Source: DASZIT01 sp963770635
GTDB taxonomy: Bacteria > Actinomycetota > Acidimicrobiia > Acidimicrobiales > RAAP-2
Reading direction: 5' to 3'
DNA length: 64,000 nucleotides
Assembly: GCA_963770635.1 (NCBI GenBank)
Contig: CAVYQI010000006.1
Span: 62,001 to 126,000 of the forward strand
Shown here: positions 17,683 through 25,444 of the stretch, piece after piece
Numbering within the stretch: position 1 is the stretch's first letter
Layout of the letters: each line of letters starts with the position of its first letter
Notes under the pieces: generated by a model
The model's input: the letters and a program-made list of their open reading frames with translations, nothing else
Database searches by the model: none
What the model was told of the DNA's origin: nothing
Position numbers and translations under genes: made by a program

Positions 17683-18763
17683 ATGGCACTCTCGGAGCCC
17701 TTTGGTCGACGCCGGGTCGGTGCCCGCCGACCACCGGTTCCACCCCCTTCGGGTGTCGCGCCGTGGTGCGGGAGACGGCCGAGGCCACCTCGTTCGTGCT
17801 CGACGTGCCCGCCGACCTCCGCCCGGCGTTCGCCTACGAGGCCGGGCAGTTCTGCAACTTCCGGGTGTGGGTGGACGGCCAGCCTCCAGGTGCGCTGCTA
17901 CTCGATGTCCTCTTCGCCGGCGGTGGACCCCGAGCTTCGGGTGACGGTGAAGCGCACCGCCGGCGGCGTGGTGTCGAACTGGATGAACGACCACCTGGCG
18001 CCGGGGGACATCATCGAGGTGGCCCGCCCCGCCGGGTTCTTCCGCCTCGGCCGGCAGGGCGTGAGGTGATCCTGTTCAGCGCCGGGAGCGGCATCACCCC
18101 GGTGCTGTCGCTGCTGAAGACGGCGCTGGCCACCACGTCCCGACCGGTGCGCCTCCTCTACGCCAACCGGGACCACGACGCGGTCATCTTCCGGTCCGAG
18201 ATCGACGCCCTCGCGGACCGACCACGGCGAGTCGCTTCACGCGCTCGACCCACCACCTCGACGTCGACCAGGGACTCGTCGGACCCGACGACGTCCGGGC
18301 GTTGACCGACGGCGTCGAGGACGCCCGAGTTCTACGTGTGCGGTCCGGGACCCTTCATGGACGTCGTGGAGACGCACCCTGCTCGCCGGCGGGGTCGATG
18401 CCGGCCGGATCCACATCGAGCGGTTCACCCCCGAGGCAGTGGCAGCCCGAGCCGGAGCCGGTTGGTGGTTCCCATGCGATCCCTCGCATCACCATCGAGC
18501 TCGATGGCCGCACCGAGGCGACCGACCATCGCCCGGGCACGACGATCCTGCAGACGGCGCGGCAGATGGGGATGTCGCCACCGTTCTCCTGCGAGTCGGG
18601 AAGCTGCGCCACCTGCATGGCCAGGCTGCTCGAGGGGACGGCCTCGATGCATGTCAACAACGCCCTGACCGACGACGAGGTCGCCGACGGGTGGGTGCTC
18701 ACCTGCCAGGCGGTGCCGACCAGCCCACTCGTGCATGTGGCCTACGGCTACGAGGAGGAGTGA
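17683..18763 (+). CDS. Rieske oxygenase reductase, KshB-like (FAD, NAD, C-terminal [2Fe-2S]), frameshifted
   Basis: Starts at ATG 17683, divergent from the dioxygenase operon. Domains in order: FAD domain with FVLDVPADLRPAFAYEAGQF and RCYSMSSSP; NAD domain with VILFSAGSGITPVLSLLKTA; a C-terminal plant-type ferredoxin with CESGSCATCMARLLEG and WVLTCQ (the four cluster cysteines). About 360 residues once at least four indels are bridged. The order FAD-NAD-[2Fe-2S] is that of KshB, the reductase of 3-ketosteroid 9-alpha-hydroxylase. It most likely feeds electrons to the oxygenase at 13960-15254. Confidence 0.85.
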
Positions 18764-19196
18764 TGGAAGCAGGTTCCCGTCGCCGACGTCATCGAGCTCC
18801 AGCAGTTGCTGGCCCGCTACGCCGTCGGCATGACCAAGGACGACGTCGAGGCGGTGATGGAGGTCTTCACCCCCGACGGCACCTACAGCGCCTTCGGGGA
18901 CACCTACCAACTGGCCGACTTCCCTGCCTTGGTGGCGGCCGCCCCCAAGGGGCTGTTCCTGGTCGGGCCGCCCGTCCTCGAGCTCGACGGGGACGTCGGC
19001 ACCGGGGAGCAGCCGCTGTGCTTCGTCGACCAGACCGGACCCACGACATGCGCATCGGCTACTACACCGACACCTACCGCCGGACCGAAGAGGGCTGGCG
19101 TCTGCGCACCCGGTCGATGACCTTCCTCCGCAAGAGCGGGGCCCAGGACTCGGGACGAGCCCACGACCCGACCCGGCCCGCCCCGACGGCCACTGA
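18763..19196 (+). CDS. SnoaL/NTF2-like small protein, frameshifted
   Basis: ATG 18763 shares bases with the stop of the reductase gene (TGATG) behind GAGGAGGAG. Readable blocks: VIELQQLLARYAVGMTKDDV, VMEVFTPDGTYSAFGDTYQL, then GYYTDTYRRTEEGWRLRTRS and a stop at 19194-19196. The pattern I-x-x-L...D...F-x-x-D-G-x-Y and the final YxDxYRRTxxGWR is the cone-shaped SnoaL fold. Such proteins act as isomerases, cyclases or dehydratases in steroid and polyketide pathways. At least two indels are present. The next gene overlaps its stop in the same TGATG manner. Confidence 0.78.
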
Positions 19197-20327
19197 TGGA
19201 GCTCGACGAGTTCCGGTCGTCGTTGGACGACTGGCTGGCGCAGAACACTGGACGACCTGACGCCGGTTGGCGGAGCGGCGGCGACTCTGGACGGCCAGAT
19301 GGCCCAGCTGGCCAAGGTCAAGCGGCTCACCTATGAAGCCGGTTGGATGCGCTGGGGATGGCCCGAGCGGGTCGGCGGGCTCGGGGGCTCCACGCTGCTG
19401 CGGGCCTATCTGGGTGAGGCGCTGACCTCCCGGGACCTGGTCGAACCGGGTATCTACTCGATGACCGAGGTGCTGGCGCCGACGATGATCGACTACGCCG
19501 CCCCGGAGCTGGCCGCAGAGATGGTGCCCCGGCTCCTCCGGGGCGACGAGACCTGGTGCCAGGGGTTCTCCGAGCCCGGTACCGGCAGCAACCTGGCCGC
19601 GCTGTCGTGCCGGGCCACCCGCTCCGGCGACGTCTGGCGGGTCAACGGCCAGAAGGTCTGGACCAGCCTGGCCCAGTACGCCGACCGCTGCGTCCTGCTC
19701 ACCCGCACCGGCACTCAGGAGTCGGCCCACCGGGGGATCACCGCCCTCTTCGTCGACATGGACAGCCCGGGCATCGTGGTGCGGCCGATCGAGACCATGC
19801 ACGGCGCCCCGGAGTTCTCCGAGGTCTTCTTCGACGACGTGGCCGTGCCCGTCGAACGCACGCTCGGAGACGAGGGTCAGGGCTGGTCGGTGGCCATGGA
19901 CCTGCTCCCGTTCGAGCGGAGCACGGCACTCTGGCATCGCGCCGCCTACCTGCACCGTCGACTGCAGGATCTCCTCGACGTCGTCCCAGCGGACACGCTC
20001 GACCCGACCGCGGTCGGCGAGGTCACCCAGCTGCTCTACGCCCTCCGGGCCCGCTCACGGGCCACCCAGTACCGGCTGGCCGCCGGCGACCACCTCGGTC
20101 CGGAGACCTCCGTCGACAAGGTGCTGGTGGCTACCGTCGAACAGGCGGTCTTCGATCTGGTGGCCGACGGGCTGGGCCCCGAGGTGACGGTCGGTGACGA
20201 CGCGGCCAGCGACCGCTGGCGACGCGAGTACCTCTACTCCCGGGCCGCCACCATCTACGGCGGCACCGCGGAGATCCAGCGGAACATCATCGCCCGACGC
20301 CTGCTCGACCTCGGATCCGGCCGGTGA
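19196..20327 (+). CDS. Acyl-CoA dehydrogenase, subunit 1 of a probable heteromer, frameshifted
   Basis: ATG 19196 (MELDEFRSSLDDWLAQN), shift near 19250, then continuous to 20327, about 377 residues. Family motifs: WCQGFSEPGTGSNLAALSCR (FAD/substrate loop), WRVNGQKVWTSLAQYADRCV, and C-terminal YGGTAEIQRNIIARRLL. The usual catalytic Glu of the YEGT motif is Gly here (YGGT), so the base must come from elsewhere or from the partner. It introduces an alpha-beta double bond into acyl-CoA. A second, shorter family member follows with TGATG overlap, as in the heteromeric FadE/ChsE enzymes of steroid side-chain oxidation. Confidence 0.88.
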
Positions 20328-21290
20328 TGGACGACGGCGATCGGACGTTGTTCGAGGGCTCGCTGCGGCACGCCTGCGAATCCTCCAACGCGGCGGCGCT
20401 CGACCGCTCCCTCGAAGAATTGGGATGGCACGAGGCGCTGTCGGCCGACCCTTCCATGGCGGTGTCGATCCTGTTCGACCAACTGGGTCGCACCAATGCC
20501 CACGCATCGGCCCTCGACGCCGTCCTCGGTTTCGGCCTGGGGAGGAACGCGAGGTCCTCGGTGGGTGCCATCCTGCCGGCTCTCGGCGACTGGCTCGCCC
20601 CGGGCCAGATCGTGGGAAGTGACCTCATCATCCGCGGCATCGGGACGGCGTCACTGGTCGACCGCACCACCGCCTTCGTGGTGGCCGGCTCCGGCGCCCG
20701 CCATCTGGCCCTGGAAGTCACCACCACCGATCTCACCCTCCGATCGGTGCAGGGCGTGGATCCGCAACTCGGCCTGGTCGAGGTGGCCGGCGACGGCGTT
20801 CCCTTCCAGGCCCAGCACGACCTTGCCTCCGGCGAGTGGCCACGGGCGGTCGGCATGGCCCAACTCGCGGTGGCCCATGCGTTGGTCGGCGCCTCCCGGG
20901 CGATGCTCGAGCTGGCCCGCCGTCACGCTCTCGAGCGGATCCAGTTCGGGCAGCCGATCGCCGCCTTCCAGGCCGTGCGCCACCGGTTGGCCGACACGCT
21001 GGTTGCCATCGAGGCCGCCGACGCCGCCCTGGTTTCGGCCTGGCGACGAGCGATCGCCACCGGCGGCGGCGACAGCCAAGGCGGTCTCCGGGCGCAGCGC
21101 CCGGGCCGCCGCCCGCCACTGCCAGCAGGTCCTGGCCGGTATCGGGTTCACCACCGAGCACGAGTTCCACCGCTACGTCCGCCGCGTCCTGGTGTTCGAT
21201 GAGCTGTTCGGCACGGCCCGAACACTGACCCGGGCCCTGGGCCGCGAACTCCTCGCCACCCGACAACTCCCGCCTTTACCGCCCCTCTGA
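20327..21290 (+). CDS. Acyl-CoA dehydrogenase-like protein, subunit 2, frameshifted
   Basis: ATG 20327 overlaps the stop of the first subunit. About 320 residues: shorter than a full enzyme and poor in the FAD loop. Clear family blocks are VGMAQLAVAHALVGASRAML, LARRHALERIQFGQPIAAFQ and AVRHRLADTLVAIEAADAAL, then after a shift near 21060-21110 RAARHCQQVLAGIGFTTEHE and FHRYVRRVLVFDELFG. This matches the partner chains of alpha2beta2 acyl-CoA dehydrogenases. The pair probably acts on a bulky acyl-CoA. Confidence 0.85.
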
Positions 21291-21325
21291 GCGCTGGCCC
21301 GAGAGCCGCCGCCGTCCGCCCCTCC

Positions 21326-22279
21326 TCAAAACGCCGAAGCCAGAGACGCCAGCAGTTCACGGGTGCGCCTGGATGAGGCGACGAGCTCGTCGCGGCCCTC
21401 CCCGATCGGCACCACCCTCATCGACAGATCGGTCACCCCGGCATCGGCGAAGGCCTGCAGCCGCTTCCTGATCGTCGACTCGCTCCCGGCGACGAGGATG
21501 TCACCCACACTTTGGGCGTCTCCGAGCTCGAGGAGCTTCTGGTAGTTCGGCGAGATCTCGGCCTCGCTGAGGAGCCGGTTGGTGCGGGTCACCGCGGCAT
21601 CGATCTCGTGGTCGCCGCAGAGGCACACCGGGATGCCGGCCACCACCCGGGGGGCCGGGCGGCCGGCGGATTGTGAGGCGCGGAGGAGGTTCGGCACGAC
21701 ATGGGAGCCGATCGCCCGTTCGTCCGCCATCCACAGGATGGTGCCGTCGGCTCGCTCCCCACACAGTTGGAGCATGCGGGGACCCAGCGCAGCGAGGAGG
21801 ACCGGAGTAGGGGTGATGTCGGTGATGTCGAGAGGGTTGTGAACCCGGAACAACTCGTTCTCGACATCGACCGGACCCGGGCGCTGGAGCGCCGGGTCGA
21901 GCACCTCGAGGTAGGCCCGCATGGTGGCGACCGGGTGTTCGTAAGGCAGTCCGAGCATGTCATCGATGATCCAATGATGGGAGACACCCAGACCGACGGC
22001 GAGGCGGCCTTCGCAGACCGACTGGACCGACAGGATGGCTTGGGCGATGGCGATCGGATGCCGCGGCTGAACCGGCACCACTGCCGTGCCGATCTCGATC
22101 CGGCTCGTCCCGGCGCCGACGACGGTGGCGGCGGTGAGGGCGTCGAACTCGTCGGGAATCTGCGGGATCCAGACGGTGGCCAGCCCGGCGTCCTCGGCCC
22201 AGCGGGCGTCAGCCTGGAGCCGTTCCACCTTGGTGCGGTAGCGCCCCCGCTCGGGGCCGATCATCAGTCCGACGCGCAT
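21326..22279 (-). CDS. LLM-class F420-dependent oxidoreductase
   Basis: 317 residues, intact, MRVGLMIGPERGRY start. Luciferase-like barrel features: ADARWAEDAGLATVWIPQIP, RIEIGTAVVPVQPRHPIAIA and CEGRLAVGLGVSHHWIIDDM, then VLLAALGPRMLQLCGERADG. The PVQPRHPIAIAQQ-like stretch after strand 3 is typical of F420- rather than FMN-dependent members in actinobacteria (family knowledge). It lies convergent with the acyl-CoA dehydrogenase operon. Oxidation of an alcohol or reduction of an enone with F420 is the likely type of reaction. Confidence 0.87.
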   Translation of the reverse strand: MRVGLMIGPERGRYRTKVERLQADARWAEDAGLATVWIPQIPDEFDALTAATVVGAGTSRIEIGTAVVPVQPRHPIAIAQAILSVQSVCEGRLAVGLGVSHHWIIDDMLGLPYEHPVATMRAYLEVLDPALQRPGPVDVENELFRVHNPLDITDITPTPVLLAALGPRMLQLCGERADGTILWMADERAIGSHVVPNLLRASQSAGRPAPRVVAGIPVCLCGDHEIDAAVTRTNRLLSEAEISPNYQKLLELGDAQSVGDILVAGSESTIRKRLQAFADAGVTDLSMRVVPIGEGRDELVASSRRTRELLASLASAF

Positions 22280-22334
22280 CCGTGGTTCCTTCCGACGCCG
22301 CCGATGGAAAGAGAATGTACTTCTATTTTTTGTG

Positions 22335-22497
22335 TCATGCGAGTTCTACTTGGCGGTTAACCTCGAGGGCGCCGTCCGGGCGGATGTTCTCGCCGTCGAG
22401 GCAAGCGTTCCGGGTGACCGACCCGACCATCCGGGCGAAGTCCTCGGGATACCCAATCGCCCGGGGAAGCCGACCCCCGGGGCCGGATCTTCCTTGA
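22335..22497 (-). pseudogene. C-terminal remnant of an SDR
   Basis: The minus-strand frame ending at TGA 22335 reads LPRAIGYPEDFARMVGSVTR, then NACLDGENIRPDGALEV and NRQVELA. This matches the end of HSD10-type SDRs, where relatives have RLGxPxEYAxLV...LNGEVIRLDGA. Nothing of the glycine motif or active site remains upstream. It is a fragment, probably left by deletion. It lies in the 540-bp gap between the F420 oxidoreductase and the aldehyde dehydrogenase remnant. Confidence 0.62.
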
Positions 22498-22821
22498 GGC
22501 GGCAGAGGGCGATCCGGTCATGAGCGCCGTGAACGCCCCCTGCGCCTCCGTCAGACAGTTCTCCTCTCGGTTTCGCCAGGAAAGCCCCGACTGCTCGTTT
22601 CACTAAGGAAGCCCCGGTTATCGACGTCTCGACCGGGCAATCGGGGGCGATAATTACCATCTCTTCAAGATGGAAGCTGACTATTCGCAATTTATCGGGG
22701 CGACGCTAGTACCAACGGAACGCTATTATCGGCAGGAGGCCAGAGCAGGTCCGCCGCCAGCCAGAACGTCCCGGCGACTGCGTTCGTCGCGGTCGAGGGG
22801 AGGGGAGGAAAGGACGTGAGG
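22498..22821. other. Gene-free stretch
   Basis: About 320 bp with no recognisable gene on either strand. Base composition falls locally (AATTTATCG, GATAATTACC near 22650-22700), unlike the coding neighbours, which suggests intergenic or decayed DNA between two gene remnants. Confidence 0.5.
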
Positions 22822-22983
22822 ATGTCAGCCAAGGTGAACCCGGAGCCCAGGATGCTCATCGACCGGGGGACTCGTCGAGGCCAGCCGACGAAGATGTTCA
22901 CCAACGTCAACCCGGCCACCGACCGGTATCTCGGGAAGAAGTCGCGGGTTTGGCCCGCGTCCCGAGTCGGGGACGACGGATGA
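22822..22983 (+). pseudogene. N-terminal remnant of an aldehyde dehydrogenase
   Basis: ATG 22822, with GAGGAAAGGA upstream, opens MSAKVNPEPRMLIDRGTRRG, QPTKMFTNVNPATDRYLGKK and stops at 22983. MLIDG...MFTNVNPAT is the start of many actinobacterial aldehyde dehydrogenases; compare RMLVDGKLVEGQAGTFANVN in the intact gene at 34161-35645. The homology ends after about 45 residues where unrelated sequence begins, so it is a truncated 5-prime fragment. Confidence 0.66.
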
Positions 22984-23037
22984 CGACGTCCGGCCCCCTG
23001 GCTGACCCGTGCCGTTGCGGCCTGGTTCGGAACCCGG

Positions 23038-23052
23038 AACCCCCGGGGTTTT
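23038..23052 (+). terminator. Possible short hairpin terminator
   Basis: AACCCC-C-GGGGTT followed by TT gives a six-pair GC-rich stem with a very short T run, directly after a smaller palindrome GGTTCGGAACC. It would end transcription from the truncated aldehyde dehydrogenase region before the Liv operon promoter. The loop of one base is too tight for a textbook terminator, so confidence is low. Confidence 0.25.
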
Positions 23053-23061
23053 CGAGCAAAC

Positions 23062-23075
23062 TTGCCGATCGGCTA
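23062..23075. promoter_or_regulatory. Palindrome matching the 43.9/44.6-kb operator, upstream of the Liv importer
   Basis: TTGCCGATCGGCTA matches 13 of 14 bases of the perfect palindrome TAGCCGATCGGCTA found at 43928-43941 and 44633-44646. It ends 45 bp before the TTG start of the binding-protein gene, at a position suited to a promoter operator. Control of this importer by the TetR protein at 43974 is inferred. Confidence 0.6.
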
Positions 23076-23119
23076 GCCTCGTGACGCGTAACGATTCAGA
23101 CGGGGGAGGGGGCTGGATC

Positions 23120-24553
23120 TTGCCGTGGAGACGACCAGCGAAGCGGTTAGCTGGAGCGCGGCCGAAGGCAGTCGCGATGGTCGGGATCTGCCTCGCCCTG
23201 ATCGGTAGCGGGTGCGGCTCACGGCTGTCCCATGGAGCGATCGCGCAAGCCGGGCAACAGCTCGTCGCCGGCTCTACTTCCGGGGGTAGCCAGGCGTCCG
23301 GATCCGGCGGCAGCAAATCGAGCAACTCGGCAGGAGGTACGGCTGGATCGGGCGCAACCGGTACGGCGGGTTCGGGCGGTTCGGGTGGTTCGGGTGCCGC
23401 GGGAGGTACGTCTTCGGGAGCGGGCGCCTCGGGCGGATCCACCGCCGCCAAGGCCGGCGCCGCGACCGGATCGACCATCAACCTGGGAAATGTCGGCACC
23501 TACAGCGGCCTGATCGGTGCCATCTTCTCGGGGGCGCAGCAGGCCCTCCAGGCGTGGGCCGCCTACACCAATGCCCATGGGGGACTCAACGGCCACCCCG
23601 TGCACCTCTACATCGAGGACGACGGAGGCGATCCGTCCACCAACCAAACCGAGGTTCAACAGGAGGTCACCCAGGATCACGTCATTGCCTTCGTCGGGAA
23701 CCTGGTACCGCTCACCGCCAGCGCCAGCGTGTCCTATTTACAACAACAGAACATTCCGGTCATCGGGGGCGACAGCGCCAGCGCTCAATGGTGGCAGAGC
23801 CCGATGTACTTTCCGCAGGCCTCGTACATCGGTGGTGAGGCAAACCAATCGGTACGAGCCGCGGTGGCACAGGGCTATACGAAGATGGGTGTTCTCTACT
23901 GCATCGAGGACCCGACCTGCACCCTCGGATATAACGAGCTCATTCAGCAGGGCGACGCGAAGACCGACGGGGCCAATCCGGTGTATTCGGCCTCGTTCAG
24001 TATCACCCAGCCAGATTTCACTGCGCAGTGCCTCGCCGCCCAGCAAGCGGGGGCCACCGTCATCTACTTTGCCGGAGACGGGGACAGCCTGGTGCGTCTG
24101 GCTCGCGACTGCTCGGCGCAGGGTTACAAGCCGCTGTACGAAGCAGACAGCATCGGCGTGACCGCGGCCGTGCAGGCGGACCCGTTGCTCAATGGCTTGC
24201 TGAGCACCCAATCTTCCTTCCCCTGGGTTGACAGCTATACGCCGGCGCAAGCCGCCTATCAGGCGGCGATGAAGACCTACGCCCCGAGTGTGGCGGGGTC
24301 GGCCACGACCGCCGCCGAGTGGGCTGCAGGCATGCTGGCGGTCGCCGCCGACCAGGATCTCGGGGCGAATCCGACGTCGGCCCAATTTTTGCAGGGCCTC
24401 TGGTCCATCAAGAACAACGACCTGGGAGGGCTGGCGCCGCCATTGACCTTCAATGCCAACGCCCTGCCCACACCTTCGCAGTGTTACTTCGAGATGGTCC
24501 TGAAGAATGGCCAATTCTCCGATCCGGATCAGGGAACGTCCAAATGCATGTAG
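23120..24553 (+). CDS. Branched-chain-type ABC substrate-binding lipoprotein
   Basis: 477 residues from TTG 23120, supported by a GGGGGAGGGGG ribosome site; GTG 23081 is possible but lies by the operator. The export signal is RRPAKRLAGARPKAVAMVGI with a probable lipobox Cys in LALIGSGCGS. Next comes a 60-residue Gly/Ser/Ala tether, then a type-1 periplasmic-binding fold: NLGNVGTYSGLIGAIFSGAQ, VHLYIEDDGGDPSTNQTEVQ and FVGNLVPLTASASVSYLQQQ. It captures the ligand outside the membrane for the LivHM-LivG-LivF genes just downstream. Ligands of this class range from amino acids to aromatic and steroid-like acids. Confidence 0.88.
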   Translation: MPWRRPAKRLAGARPKAVAMVGICLALIGSGCGSRLSHGAIAQAGQQLVAGSTSGGSQASGSGGSKSSNSAGGTAGSGATGTAGSGGSGGSGAAGGTSSGAGASGGSTAAKAGAATGSTINLGNVGTYSGLIGAIFSGAQQALQAWAAYTNAHGGLNGHPVHLYIEDDGGDPSTNQTEVQQEVTQDHVIAFVGNLVPLTASASVSYLQQQNIPVIGGDSASAQWWQSPMYFPQASYIGGEANQSVRAAVAQGYTKMGVLYCIEDPTCTLGYNELIQQGDAKTDGANPVYSASFSITQPDFTAQCLAAQQAGATVIYFAGDGDSLVRLARDCSAQGYKPLYEADSIGVTAAVQADPLLNGLLSTQSSFPWVDSYTPAQAAYQAAMKTYAPSVAGSATTAAEWAAGMLAVAADQDLGANPTSAQFLQGLWSIKNNDLGGLAPPLTFNANALPTPSQCYFEMVLKNGQFSDPDQGTSKCM

Positions 24554-24626
24554 CTGGGTCATGTCCGGCTGAGCAGTTCGATGTCGGCAGCACCTCGACT
24601 GGGTGCGCAAGCAGAGGGAGGAATCG

Positions 24627-24926
24627 ATGAACCCGGCAAAGTGGCTTCAGTTGCAGTGGGACCGCACCTTGGCTTGGGTGCTGGTCGTGGCAGGCGCGAT
24701 CGCCCTCATCATCGGCTGGGTCGGTGTGAGCGGCACCGCCTATTCGGCGGAGCAGCTGCCGTACATCATCTCGGGCGGCATCGGGGGGATCTTCCTGCTC
24801 GGTGTCGGGGCCACGCTGTGGCTTTCGGCCGACCTGCGCGACGAGTGGCGCAAGCTGGACCGGATAGAGGAGGCGCTGCAGCAGCGCGATGGGACGCCTA
24901 TCCCCGGCAAGGCCGACGCGATCTGA
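24627..24926 (+). CDS. Small two-helix membrane protein
   Basis: 99 residues from ATG 24627, with GGAGGAATCG just upstream. Two membrane helices are plain: LAWVLVVAGAIALIIGWVGV (residues about 14-33) and YIISGGIGGIFLLGVGATLW (about 46-65), followed by a charged cytoplasmic helix DEWRKLDRIEEALQQRD. I do not recognise the family. It lies between the binding protein and the permease, and its stop overlaps the next start (TGATG), so it belongs to the importer operon. It may be an accessory of the importer. Confidence 0.75.
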   Translation: MNPAKWLQLQWDRTLAWVLVVAGAIALIIGWVGVSGTAYSAEQLPYIISGGIGGIFLLGVGATLWLSADLRDEWRKLDRIEEALQQRDGTPIPGKADAI

Positions 24927-25444
24927 TGGCCCTGGCCACGGCGGAGGAAAAACCCGCCTTGGCGGCGGCCGGCCCGGGGACGGCGTCGGGGGGCGTTCCG
25001 TGGAGCGCCGAGGACCTCATCCGCTGGGTCCTGGGGTTGGGTGCCGGAGGCATCGTGATCGTGGTGTCGTGGTATGTCTGCTCGGGCGATGCCACTTTCA
25101 GCCGCCAGATCGGCCCGGTCGACGCCGCGGTGGGCGGCCTCGTCCTCGCCGGACTCGGCAACGTCATGTGGCTGTTGCGAGGTCGGCGCGCGCTCGGCGA
25201 GCGCCGACGAGCCCTGCTCCCCGACATTGCCGATTTCATCGAGGCCACTGAGCGCTCAGCCGAAGCTGAAGTACCGGCAGCCGGCTCGGCTGCCTCGGAG
25301 GGAGATCTCTTCGTCGGTGGCGAGGGAATGGTGCGGTTCCATCGCCCCGACTGCATCCTCGCGGTTGGCAGGTCGTGGGCGGTATCGACCCGCCAGGTGC
25401 ACGAGGAGGCCGGCCGCTTGCCCTGCGGGGTGTGCGACCCGTGA
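24926..25444 (+). CDS. Membrane protein with a C-terminal Ada-like Cys/His motif
   Basis: 172 residues. Two membrane helices: WVLGLGAGGIVIVVSWYVCS (about 33-52) and VGGLVLAGLGNVMWLLRG (about 68-86). The soluble tail ends VRFHRPDCILAVGRSW...GRLPCGVCDP, so H-x3-C plus C-x2-C at the extreme end. This spacing resembles the zinc site of the Ada metal-binding domain (H/C...C...PCxxCxP), which is my reading of the pattern. It starts at the TGATG junction with the preceding gene and overlaps the permease start (GTGA). Probably a metal-binding accessory of the importer. Confidence 0.72.
   Translation: MALATAEEKPALAAAGPGTASGGVPWSAEDLIRWVLGLGAGGIVIVVSWYVCSGDATFSRQIGPVDAAVGGLVLAGLGNVMWLLRGRRALGERRRALLPDIADFIEATERSAEAEVPAAGSAASEGDLFVGGEGMVRFHRPDCILAVGRSWAVSTRQVHEEAGRLPCGVCDP

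Noticed and set aside
24926..25444. DNA alkylation repair protein because of the Ada-like tail
   Set aside because: There is no AraC HTH or methyltransferase PCHR motif, and the protein has two membrane helices.
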